Part shown: one piece after another, positions 7,677 through 14,304 of the stretch
How positions within the stretch are numbered: the first letter of the stretch is position 1
Layout: each line of letters opens with the position of its first letter
From: CAZLLE01 sp964560425
Lineage (GTDB): Bacteria > Campylobacterota > Campylobacteria > Campylobacterales > QNZT01
DNA length: 35,499 nucleotides
Assembly: GCA_964560425.1 (NCBI GenBank)
Contig: CAZLLE010000042.1
Location: 1-35,499, forward strand
Reading direction: 5' to 3'
Translations under genes and position numbers: made by a program
The notes under the pieces: generated by a model
Seen by the model: only the letters and a program-made list of their open reading frames with translations
Database searches by the model: none
What the model was told of the DNA's origin: nothing

Positions 7677-8615
7677 ATGTATTTACAACAAAAAAATTTA
7701 AAAACTTTATCTATTGTTTTATTACTTTCTCTATTTTCAACAAATCTTATAGCTAACGAGAGTGCAAAACGCCAAAATACAATATCTGCAATTAACAATA
7801 TTGTTGAGGAAGCTATGGATGATGAGAGTAAAGTGGCACATGAGATAAATTTGGCTGGTAAACAGAGGATGCTTACACAAAAAATGTCTAAAGAGATTAT
7901 TTTGATTGCTTTAAATGTTGAACCAAAAAGAAATAGAGAGAGACTCAAGAAAACTTCTACTCTATTTGATAAAACTATAAATGGCTTTTTAAAGGGAGAT
8001 AGCACATTATCTTTAAGTGCAACGACTGAAAAACCTATAATTGCACAAATAGAGAAGATAATAAAACATTGGGAAAAATTTAATACTCATGTAAAATCTA
8101 TTATTAAGAAAAAGAGTATTGATACAGCATCTCTTATCTATGTTATTAACAATAATATTCCTCTTCTTAAAGAGAGCCATAAATTGGTTCTATTATATAA
8201 ACAAAATACTACTCGTATCCTTGCACCTATAGAGAAAGATTTGAGAAATATTATTGATCTTGCAGGAAAACAGAGAATGCTTACACAAAAAATGACAAAA
8301 GAGAAGATTCTTATTATTGGTGGATTGAGGGTTAAAGAGAATGAAAAACTACTTTTATCTTCGGTTAATCTTTTTGATAAAACTCTTAAGGGGCTAATTA
8401 GAGGAGATAAAGATCTAGGATTACCTGGTGTAACTAATAGTGATCTAAAAAAACAACTTTTAACTGTAAAATCAATTTGGAATGAACTTAAACCTCTATA
8501 CAAAAAAGCTGATATCAGTAATCAAGAGTTGGCAATTATTATAGATAAAAATCTACCTCTTCTAAAAGAGATGAATAAAGCTGTCAATATGTTTGAAAAA
8601 ACTTCGGACTTCTAA
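7677..8615 (+). CDS. Exported protein with two PilJ/NarX-type sensor repeats, cassette copy 1
   Basis: A 312-residue protein with a signal peptide (about 1-27) and two repeats of about 136 residues. Each starts with a near-invariant motif: INLAGKQRMLTQKMSK at 57-72 and IDLAGKQRMLTQKMTK at 193-208. This is the type IV pili chemotaxis-transducer N-terminal (PilJ) family, to which the NarX/NarQ nitrate-sensor domain belongs; the AGxxRM core corresponds to the NarX P-box, whose Gly and Arg contact nitrate. Unlike PilJ or NarX there is no transmembrane helix after the sensor and no HAMP, kinase or methyl-accepting part, so it appears to be a free periplasmic binding protein. Start ATG at 7677 follows AAGGAT. 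It is homologous to the C-terminal half of the 571-residue paralogue. Confidence 0.85.
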   Translation: MYLQQKNLKTLSIVLLLSLFSTNLIANESAKRQNTISAINNIVEEAMDDESKVAHEINLAGKQRMLTQKMSKEIILIALNVEPKRNRERLKKTSTLFDKTINGFLKGDSTLSLSATTEKPIIAQIEKIIKHWEKFNTHVKSIIKKKSIDTASLIYVINNNIPLLKESHKLVLLYKQNTTRILAPIEKDLRNIIDLAGKQRMLTQKMTKEKILIIGGLRVKENEKLLLSSVNLFDKTLKGLIRGDKDLGLPGVTNSDLKKQLLTVKSIWNELKPLYKKADISNQELAIIIDKNLPLLKEMNKAVNMFEKTSDF

Positions 8616-8624
8616 TAAAAAAAT

Positions 8625-8657
8625 AGAGATTAAGAATTAATTTTGGTCTCTGTTTTT
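8625..8657 (+). terminator. Terminator of cassette copy 1
   Basis: AGAGATTAA (8625-8633) can pair with TTGGTCTCT (8643-8651), using two G-U pairs, and is followed by GTTTTTG. It lies 10 nt after the PilJ-repeat stop codon and separates the two cassettes. Confidence 0.6.
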
Positions 8658-8726
8658 GAGTATTCAATATACTATTTTATTTAAAAAAATATTACTTTGA
8701 TTTAATTAGATATATAGTAATTTTAC

Positions 8727-8759
8727 ATAAGTAATTTTTAACTACTTTAGCTATATAAT
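8727..8759 (+). promoter_or_regulatory. Promoter of cassette copy 2 (TATAAT at 8754-8759)
   Basis: Counterpart of 5942-5974, 28/33 identical and ungapped, again ending in CTATATAAT. The ATG is 32 nt further on. With the terminator upstream, this shows that the second cassette is its own transcription unit. Confidence 0.65.
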
Positions 8760-8791
8760 TAGCTGAAATCTCACTTAGAAATTGGATAATT

Positions 8792-9418
8792 ATGAAAAAG
8801 TTATTTTTTACATCAATGATAGTTATTATGGCATTTGGGCAAAGTATATTTGCAAAAGTTAATATTACAGAGAATCTTTCTTCTGTTAGTGTCGAACATA
8901 ATGGTAAAACTATTAAAATTCAACGAATTCAAAATACGAGAAATAAATTAACCAATAGTTATACAAAAACATCAAGACCTTGTCCCCCTTTTTGTATTCA
9001 CCCTATGGAAGTTGCTGAAGGTGTTAAAACTGTTGGAGAGTTAGAGTTGCTAGACTTTTTACAAAATGAAGCAAAAAATAATGGCGGCCTACTAATAGAT
9101 TCTCGTATGCCTCAATGGTATAAAAAAAGTACAATTCCAGGTGCCTTGAATATACCATTCACACTTCTTACAAAAGGTAATAAAAAGGGATATTTTGACA
9201 GAATATTGACTCTTTTGGGTGCAGTAAAACAAGATGGTATCTGGAATTTTTCTAAAGCACAAAAACTTTTACTATTCTGCAATGGACCATGGTGTGATCA
9301 ATCTCCTCGAGAGATTAAGAGTCTCTTGGCTGTTGGATATCCAGCAAGTAAAATACTCTATTATAGAGGTGGTATGCAAAACTGGCAAATGATGGGTCTT
9401 ACAATCATCAAGCCATAA
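8792..9418 (+). CDS. Periplasmic rhodanese-domain protein, cassette copy 2
   Basis: A 208-residue paralogue of the protein at 6026: signal peptide 1-21 (MKKLFFTSMIVIMAFGQSIFA), the RPCPPFCIHPM segment (Cys64, Cys68) and a rhodanese domain with the active loop CNGPWCDQSPR (Cys163). The loop differs from copy 1 by Asp for Gly at the position after the second Cys (169 here, 170 in copy 1). Active-loop side chains tune rhodanese substrate choice, so the copies may prefer different acceptors. The rest of the domain is almost unchanged, including the YYRGGMQNWQMMG end. First gene of the second operon, 27 nt before the LysM gene. Confidence 0.88.
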   Translation: MKKLFFTSMIVIMAFGQSIFAKVNITENLSSVSVEHNGKTIKIQRIQNTRNKLTNSYTKTSRPCPPFCIHPMEVAEGVKTVGELELLDFLQNEAKNNGGLLIDSRMPQWYKKSTIPGALNIPFTLLTKGNKKGYFDRILTLLGAVKQDGIWNFSKAQKLLLFCNGPWCDQSPREIKSLLAVGYPASKILYYRGGMQNWQMMGLTIIKP

Positions 9419-9445
9419 ATTTTATTTGAGGATGAGGAGTTTATT

Positions 9446-10429
9446 ATGACTATAGATGTGAATTTAAAGACAGTTTCTATTGCCGTTGCCGCAGCGGTTA
9501 TTATATGGCAATTTGATTTTATTAAAACTGTTGTTGCTTGGCAGTTTGGTATGGAGCCACAGAGCAATCGAATTGATAAAATGGAAAATATAACGGCTAT
9601 GGAGCTAGAAAAAGATTTAACTAAAGAGTTAAAAACAGATGGTGTCAAGATAAACAAGGAATCGATAAATAATCTATTCTCTAATCTAGAAGAGGGAATC
9701 CAGCAAAAAAAAGCTACTCCCCAAAAGCAAGAGAGTGTTTCCAAAAAAAGTTATGCTGATCTATTGAGTGATGAAATTGAAGATAATCAAGATGATGATA
9801 GCTCTTTGTCTATTGCTGATGATGGAGTTGAATCTGAAATAGAGGATAACCAATCTCTTGATTATGAAGAGATGCTTGTAGCTCAAATGGGTGATGATGT
9901 AGAGTCTAAAGATGCTCTTCTAAAGGTAAAAACAGCACAAAATAGCTCAAAAGATGGTAAAAAAGATGATGCAAAATGTTCTACAGATACCCTGTTGAGG
10001 GGTCATTTGGGTAAACTTTTGGCTTCTGCTGAAGATATTGTAGAACAGGATTTGGACTCTGATAATAGAGTAATGAATACTACAAAGAGAAAAGAGGAGG
10101 GCAAAGAGACAAAAATTGATATATCAACATCAAAACAACTATTAACTGATTTGTTAAATAAAGCGAATTGTGAAACAAATAGTAGCTCAAATAAATATGT
10201 CTCTAATATCCTAAAAGAGGTAGCGACTTCAAAAGTAAAAGTTATGGAAGTTAAAGATGAGTATACTTCTGTAATGGTTAAATCAGGTGATACTTTATCT
10301 GGATTGGCATCTAGAATTTATGGAGATAGTCGAAAATATCTTATTATTTATAATGCAAATCGTGATATCTTATCTAGCCCAAATAAAATTTTTGTTGGTA
10401 TAGTTCTTAAGATACCTTCAAAATATTAA
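9446..10429 (+). CDS. Membrane-anchored LysM-domain protein, cassette copy 2
   Basis: A 327-residue paralogue of the protein at 6689. Membrane anchor about 8-30 (VSIAVAAAVIIWQFDFIKTV), an acidic linker (SDEIEDNQDDDSSLS, IEDNQSLDYEEMLVAQ), the conserved KCSTDTLLRG and ANCETNSSSNKYVSNILKEV islands with their single Cys each, and a C-terminal LysM domain about 275-325 (VKSGDTLSGLASRIYGD, YNANRD, VLKIP). Both copies keep the motif DYEEML or GYEDML followed by VA in an otherwise diverged linker, which suggests a binding site. GAGGAG stands 6 nt before the ATG, as in copy 1. The PilJ-repeat gene follows after 12 nt. Confidence 0.8.
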   Translation: MTIDVNLKTVSIAVAAAVIIWQFDFIKTVVAWQFGMEPQSNRIDKMENITAMELEKDLTKELKTDGVKINKESINNLFSNLEEGIQQKKATPQKQESVSKKSYADLLSDEIEDNQDDDSSLSIADDGVESEIEDNQSLDYEEMLVAQMGDDVESKDALLKVKTAQNSSKDGKKDDAKCSTDTLLRGHLGKLLASAEDIVEQDLDSDNRVMNTTKRKEEGKETKIDISTSKQLLTDLLNKANCETNSSSNKYVSNILKEVATSKVKVMEVKDEYTSVMVKSGDTLSGLASRIYGDSRKYLIIYNANRDILSSPNKIFVGIVLKIPSKY

Positions 10430-10441
10430 TAAGGATGTATT

Positions 10442-12157
10442 GTGCAAATTAAAAATCAATCTTCTGTTTTTTTGACCATTTTTGCTTTTATTTTTATCTT
10501 CTCAACAACTTTTTTGGTAGCTGCTACAGATAAGGAGATGGGAACTATTATCAATCTTGCAGGAAAGCAGAGAATGCTTACGCAAAAAGTATCAAAACAT
10601 GCCCTATTAATATATAACTCTATAGAGGTTAAAAAAAATAAAAAAGAGCTAGAGAGTAGTGCTAAACTTTTTGATAAAACTTTGAAGGGGTTGATGAAAG
10701 GTGATAAATCCCTAAATCTTATTGCTGTGCCTTCCAAAAAAGTACAAACTAAACTTAAAGAGATAGATATTTTATGGCAGGACTTTTATAAAGATATTAA
10801 GTCACTTTTAAAAAAGCCTAAAGATAAAAAGCTTATTACTAAAATTGCTAAAAAAAACTTACCTCTTTTAAAAAATATGCATGAAGCTGTGACAATGATA
10901 GTAGAGGAGAGTGGAGTAAATTCTAATATTAAGATTGATATCGCAAATGATATTAATTATGCAGGAAAGCAGAGAATGCTTACTCAAAAAATATCTAAAG
11001 AGTTACTTCTTATAAAGAGTGATATAGATAAAGAAGAGAATATTTTTAATCTCAAAAAGACGACAGACCTATTTGGATATACAATTAATGCACTCATTCA
11101 TGGAGATAAAAAATTTGGTCTAAAGGGTTCAAAAATTAGCCATATAACTGAACAGTTAAATCAGATACAAGAGCAGTGGACAAAAATTAGACCAAGCATA
11201 AATGAAAAAAGTGTCAAAGATAATAGTAAAATCATTGAAATAATTAATAGTTTATCTAGTTTGTTAGAAAAAATGAATAGCACTGTGAATATGTATGAGA
11301 GTTCACTAAAGCGTCAAGTTATGATGTCTGCAATTACTAATATTGTTGATCAGGTTATGGATAATGAAAATAGAATTAATCATGAAATTAATTTGGCAGG
11401 TAGACAAAGAATGCTTACCCAAAAAATGTCAAAAGAGGCAATTTTGATTGCTTTGAATGTTGAACCAGAAAAAAATAGAGAGTTGCTTAAAAAGACATCT
11501 ACCCTATTTAACAGAACACTTAATGGTTTTATTGAAGGTGATAAAACATTAGGGTTGACTCCTGCTACGCAAACAACTCTGATAGATCAAGTAAAGAAAA
11601 TTAAAAAAAGTTGGGGTAAATTTAATAACCATATAAAATCTACAATAGAGAATGAGGGTCTTGATAAAAAGGCTCTTCTTTATGTCATTGAAGAGAATAT
11701 GCCTCTATTAGATGAGAGTGAAGAGTTGGTTCGTTTATATAAAAAGAATAGAACTCATGAACTTTCACCAATAGAAAAAACATTGAGAAATATTATTGAT
11801 CTTGCAGGTAAGCAGAGAATGCTTTCCCAAAAAATGACAAAAGAGAAGATTCTTATCATTGGAGGTCTAAAGGCAAAAGAGAATGGAAAGCTACTTTTAG
11901 AGTCTGTTGCTCTTTTTGATAAAACATTAAAGGGTTTAATCAATGGTGATAAAAAGTTGGGATTACCAGGGGTGACAAATAGTGATCTTAAAAGACAACT
12001 TTTGAGTGTTAACTCAATTTGGAATGAGCTCAAACCACTATATAAAAAGGGTAATATTAGCAATGAAGAGTTGGCTGTTATTATTGATAAAAATGTCCCT
12101 CTTCTTAAAGAGATGAATAGGGCTGTTAGTATGTTTGAAGAGATTTCAGATTACTAA
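10442..12157 (+). CDS. Exported protein with four PilJ/NarX-type sensor repeats, cassette copy 2
   Basis: A 571-residue protein with a signal peptide (about 1-28) and four sensor repeats. Motif starts: INLAGKQRMLTQKVSK at 37, INYAGKQRMLTQKISK at 171, INLAGRQRMLTQKMSK at 316 and IDLAGKQRMLSQKMTK at 452, giving spacings of 134, 145 and 136 residues. Repeats 3-4 match the whole two-repeat protein of copy 1; repeats 1-2 are more divergent, so the gene probably grew by an internal pairwise duplication. Each repeat ends near PLLKEMNxAVxMFE or a variant. No membrane anchor after the signal peptide and no signalling domain. The start is GTG, 6 nt after AAGGA; the GTG is the only codon that keeps the signal peptide intact. 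The ligand is unknown; nitrate, nitrite or a sulfur oxyanion is a guess from NarX. Confidence 0.85.
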   Translation: MQIKNQSSVFLTIFAFIFIFSTTFLVAATDKEMGTIINLAGKQRMLTQKVSKHALLIYNSIEVKKNKKELESSAKLFDKTLKGLMKGDKSLNLIAVPSKKVQTKLKEIDILWQDFYKDIKSLLKKPKDKKLITKIAKKNLPLLKNMHEAVTMIVEESGVNSNIKIDIANDINYAGKQRMLTQKISKELLLIKSDIDKEENIFNLKKTTDLFGYTINALIHGDKKFGLKGSKISHITEQLNQIQEQWTKIRPSINEKSVKDNSKIIEIINSLSSLLEKMNSTVNMYESSLKRQVMMSAITNIVDQVMDNENRINHEINLAGRQRMLTQKMSKEAILIALNVEPEKNRELLKKTSTLFNRTLNGFIEGDKTLGLTPATQTTLIDQVKKIKKSWGKFNNHIKSTIENEGLDKKALLYVIEENMPLLDESEELVRLYKKNRTHELSPIEKTLRNIIDLAGKQRMLSQKMTKEKILIIGGLKAKENGKLLLESVALFDKTLKGLINGDKKLGLPGVTNSDLKRQLLSVNSIWNELKPLYKKGNISNEELAVIIDKNVPLLKEMNRAVSMFEEISDY

Positions 12158-12176
12158 AAAATAGATTTATCTTAAG

Positions 12177-12194
12177 GGCTACTACTAGGTAGCC
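12177..12194. terminator. Terminator between PilJ-repeat and MCP-PilZ genes
   Basis: GGCTAC / GTAGCC perfect 6-bp stem with the loop TACTAG. It can be extended on the outside by AGATT (12163-12167) and AATCT (12196-12200). It lies between convergent stop codons. Confidence 0.6.
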
Positions 12195-12198
12195 TAAT

Positions 12199-14097
12199 CT
12201 AAATGGTTGCTCCGAGTAGTCGAGTGCCATTTGTTTTTTTCTCAAGAATATGCATGGTTGTAAAATTGAATGTTTTTTTACCATTAATCTCTCTATCAAA
12301 AGTGATTGTACCCTTTTCGCCATTTTTGATTTTAACCTCTTTATACTTTTCTGTAATAATAAATGAGATTCCCTCTTTTGAAATATCATAAAGTAATGCT
12401 CTTAAAGTATCATTTTTAAATTCTATAGTTCCCTCTACTGGAGGAATAACAACTTCTCTTACAGATTTTCTTTTATTGTACATAATATCAAATCCATTAG
12501 ATAAGTTTTTGAGAAGACTACTGATTTTTGTAATGGTGTTTACAGAAGATTCAACTGTTCTAGAGTTTTTATCTAATCTTTGATTTCCATCTTCTACTCT
12601 TTTTAGACTTAACATTATTTCATCAAGAACTCTCTTTTCATTTGTAAATTCTACTTGAAAAGATTCTAAAACACTATTGTTTTGGTGAATAACACTATCA
12701 ATACTAGAGAAACTTTTTTGTAAAACTATTGAATCACTGTTTAGTTGATCAATAATATTTTTTGTATTATCAGCACTACTCATTACCTCTTCTACATTTT
12801 TATGGATAGATTGCAAGACACTATTTATTGCTTGAGAATTTTCGATAGATATATCAGCTAAATCTCTAATTTTATCAGCAACAACAGCAAAACCTTTTCC
12901 ATATTCTCCTGCATGAGAAGCTTCAATAGCTGCATTTAAAGATATTAAATTGGTCTCATTTGCAATATCTGTAATTTTTTGTATAGTTCCTGATATCTCA
13001 TTGGAATATTTTTTTAGTTCAAGAATGGTATTAACAGTATTATCCATAGCATTTGAAGCTAGAGAGGATGAATCTAAGTTATTTTGAACAATTACTTGTC
13101 CCTCACTAATGGTATTTAAAGAGTTTTGAGATGTTTCAAAAAGTTTATTTAGATTCTCTCCTAAGCTTTGATTAACATCTAAAATTTTATCTATACTCTT
13201 ATTTGAGTTAGATACCCTTTTTCTTTGCTCTTGTGATAGTTCTAATGTATCTTTGATTTTTGAAAAACAGTATAGAGATTCAAAAACAACATTTTTACTC
13301 TCTCCTACTACATTATCAATAACTGGTTTTAATCCATTGACCATTTTATAAAGATGTCTAAAAACACGATCTATCTCATTGTGAGAACTTCCATGTTTAA
13401 TATTTTCTCCTTTCATTAAATCATTAATGACAAAGTTGCCTTTTTCAACTTGAAAGATGATCTCTAATATTTTTTGAATTCGTTTTGAAATGAGTTTAAT
13501 AAATAGAACATGTATCCATATAAGTAAAATTCCAACATTAATAATCCATAAAAATGCAGCAAGCCATAAACTACTATTTAGTGCATCATTAAAATCATTC
13601 ATATCAATTAGAACACTTTTTATTCTAATAATTTGTTGATCTTTTTTAAGAGGTCGCGATAGAAGATAATATTTTGTCTGATTTTTATAAATTTGTATTT
13701 CATGCTGGGTTATAGTTAGATTTTTTTTAAAAAAGGATATCTCATCCTTGATATATTGATTAGGATTATTACTTTTGTTTAGATGGAAATCTTCAAAAAA
13801 TATTTTTCCTTCAGACTTTTTTGTAAATTTTTCAAATACCTCTTTTTCAACAATAAGTGCTATTTTAGGATTTTCACTATTAAGAAATTTCTCATTTAAT
13901 GTTTCAATTAATGTTTCGGAAAAGTCCAAAATATACTCTGCTTGAGCTTTTAAATTGCTCTCTAGGGTAGTTTTGCTTTCATTGTATTTAATAGTTTGTA
14001 CAATAGTAGATACAAAAATAGCATTAGCAAAAATAATAATAGAGAACATGGTAGCTAATTTGTATTGACTTAATTTATCTTTTAGGAGTTTTCTCAT
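12199..14097 (-). CDS. Methyl-accepting chemotaxis protein with C-terminal PilZ domain
   Basis: A 632-residue membrane chemoreceptor. Membrane helix about 14-36, an extracytoplasmic sensor about 37-176, second helix about 177-200, then a long cytoplasmic coiled-coil with a slightly divergent receptor tip (NLISLNAAIEASHAGEYGKG, 383-402). The last 90 residues are a PilZ domain: RKSVR at 543-547 and DISKEG at 571-576, matching the RxxxR and (D/N)xSxxG c-di-GMP-binding motifs, and ending RLLGATI. It should couple c-di-GMP level to CheA signalling; a PilZ-tailed receptor (Tlp1) is known in Azospirillum. A sigma-28-like promoter at 14189-14215 and an 18-nt leader element at 14133-14150 precede it. 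The ribosome site is weak. It is divergent from the AAA ATPase gene. Confidence 0.9.
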   Translation of the reverse strand: MRKLLKDKLSQYKLATMFSIIIFANAIFVSTIVQTIKYNESKTTLESNLKAQAEYILDFSETLIETLNEKFLNSENPKIALIVEKEVFEKFTKKSEGKIFFEDFHLNKSNNPNQYIKDEISFFKKNLTITQHEIQIYKNQTKYYLLSRPLKKDQQIIRIKSVLIDMNDFNDALNSSLWLAAFLWIINVGILLIWIHVLFIKLISKRIQKILEIIFQVEKGNFVINDLMKGENIKHGSSHNEIDRVFRHLYKMVNGLKPVIDNVVGESKNVVFESLYCFSKIKDTLELSQEQRKRVSNSNKSIDKILDVNQSLGENLNKLFETSQNSLNTISEGQVIVQNNLDSSSLASNAMDNTVNTILELKKYSNEISGTIQKITDIANETNLISLNAAIEASHAGEYGKGFAVVADKIRDLADISIENSQAINSVLQSIHKNVEEVMSSADNTKNIIDQLNSDSIVLQKSFSSIDSVIHQNNSVLESFQVEFTNEKRVLDEIMLSLKRVEDGNQRLDKNSRTVESSVNTITKISSLLKNLSNGFDIMYNKRKSVREVVIPPVEGTIEFKNDTLRALLYDISKEGISFIITEKYKEVKIKNGEKGTITFDREINGKKTFNFTTMHILEKKTNGTRLLGATI

Positions 14098-14132
14098 TGT
14101 AAATGGACTCTTTTATTTAAATTTATACCCTC

Positions 14133-14150
14133 TAATGGGGATTGGTGTAA
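14133..14150 (-). promoter_or_regulatory. Conserved leader element, copy A (TTACACCAATCCCCATTA)
   Basis: One of three 18-nt elements in the window that differ pairwise at only two positions (16/18), all C/T changes. It lies 35 nt before the MCP-PilZ ATG and downstream of the sigma-28-like promoter, hence in the mRNA leader. Function unknown. Confidence 0.5.
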
Positions 14151-14188
14151 TTTGAAATTAATACTGGTTGGGTAGTTACTTATATACT

Positions 14189-14215
14189 AAATCGAATATT
14201 TATGAAAAATCTTTA
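14189..14215 (-). promoter_or_regulatory. Sigma-28 (FliA)-type promoter of the MCP-PilZ gene
   Basis: On the minus strand TAAAG starts at 14215. After the TAAA come exactly 17 nt and then CGATTT ending at 14189. The -10 matches the CGATWT form of Helicobacter and Campylobacter. Transcription would start near 14181, giving a leader of about 85 nt that contains the element at 14133-14150. Confidence 0.6.
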
Positions 14216-14276
14216 ATATTTATTTCATTGGAGTAGGTTTAATTGAACAATATTTAAATGCTATAGGCTATAATCT

Positions 14277-14294
14277 TTATACTAATCCCCATTA
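14277..14294 (+). promoter_or_regulatory. Conserved leader element, copy B (TTATACTAATCCCCATTA)
   Basis: Second of the three 18-nt elements. It stands 10 nt before the TTG start of the AAA ATPase gene; the following AGG forms the ribosome site (TTAAGG). A TATAAT at 14269-14274 would start transcription near 14281, so the CCCC core would be at the very 5' end of the mRNA. Confidence 0.5.
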
Positions 14295-14304
14295 AGGCTT
14301 ATAA

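Larger units (their letters stand above)
5942..8615 (+). repeat. Tandem gene-cassette duplication, copy 1 (rhodanese-LysM-PilJ)
   Basis: Promoter, rhodanese, LysM protein and PilJ-repeat protein, all repeated in the same order and orientation at 8727-12157. The two copies share the promoter block, the AGGAGTTTATTATG start region of the LysM gene and most protein sequence in the rhodanese and PilJ parts. The LysM-protein middles have diverged strongly, so the duplication is old or under selection rather than recent. Confidence 0.9.
8727..12157 (+). repeat. Tandem gene-cassette duplication, copy 2 (rhodanese-LysM-PilJ)
   Basis: Second copy of the module at 5942-8615 with the same gene order. 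It differs mainly in the last gene, which encodes four sensor repeats instead of two, and in a more acidic LysM-protein linker. Confidence 0.9.

Noticed and set aside
9361..9744. 127-codon minus-strand frame, and similar antisense frames opposite the cassette genes, tsf and argS
   Set aside because: Shadows of well-supported genes with conserved domains on the other strand.
5942..12157. Insertion-sequence or transposon origin of the duplicated cassettes
   Set aside because: No transposase, no terminal inverted repeats and no target-site duplication seen at the edges; a plain tandem duplication is sufficient.
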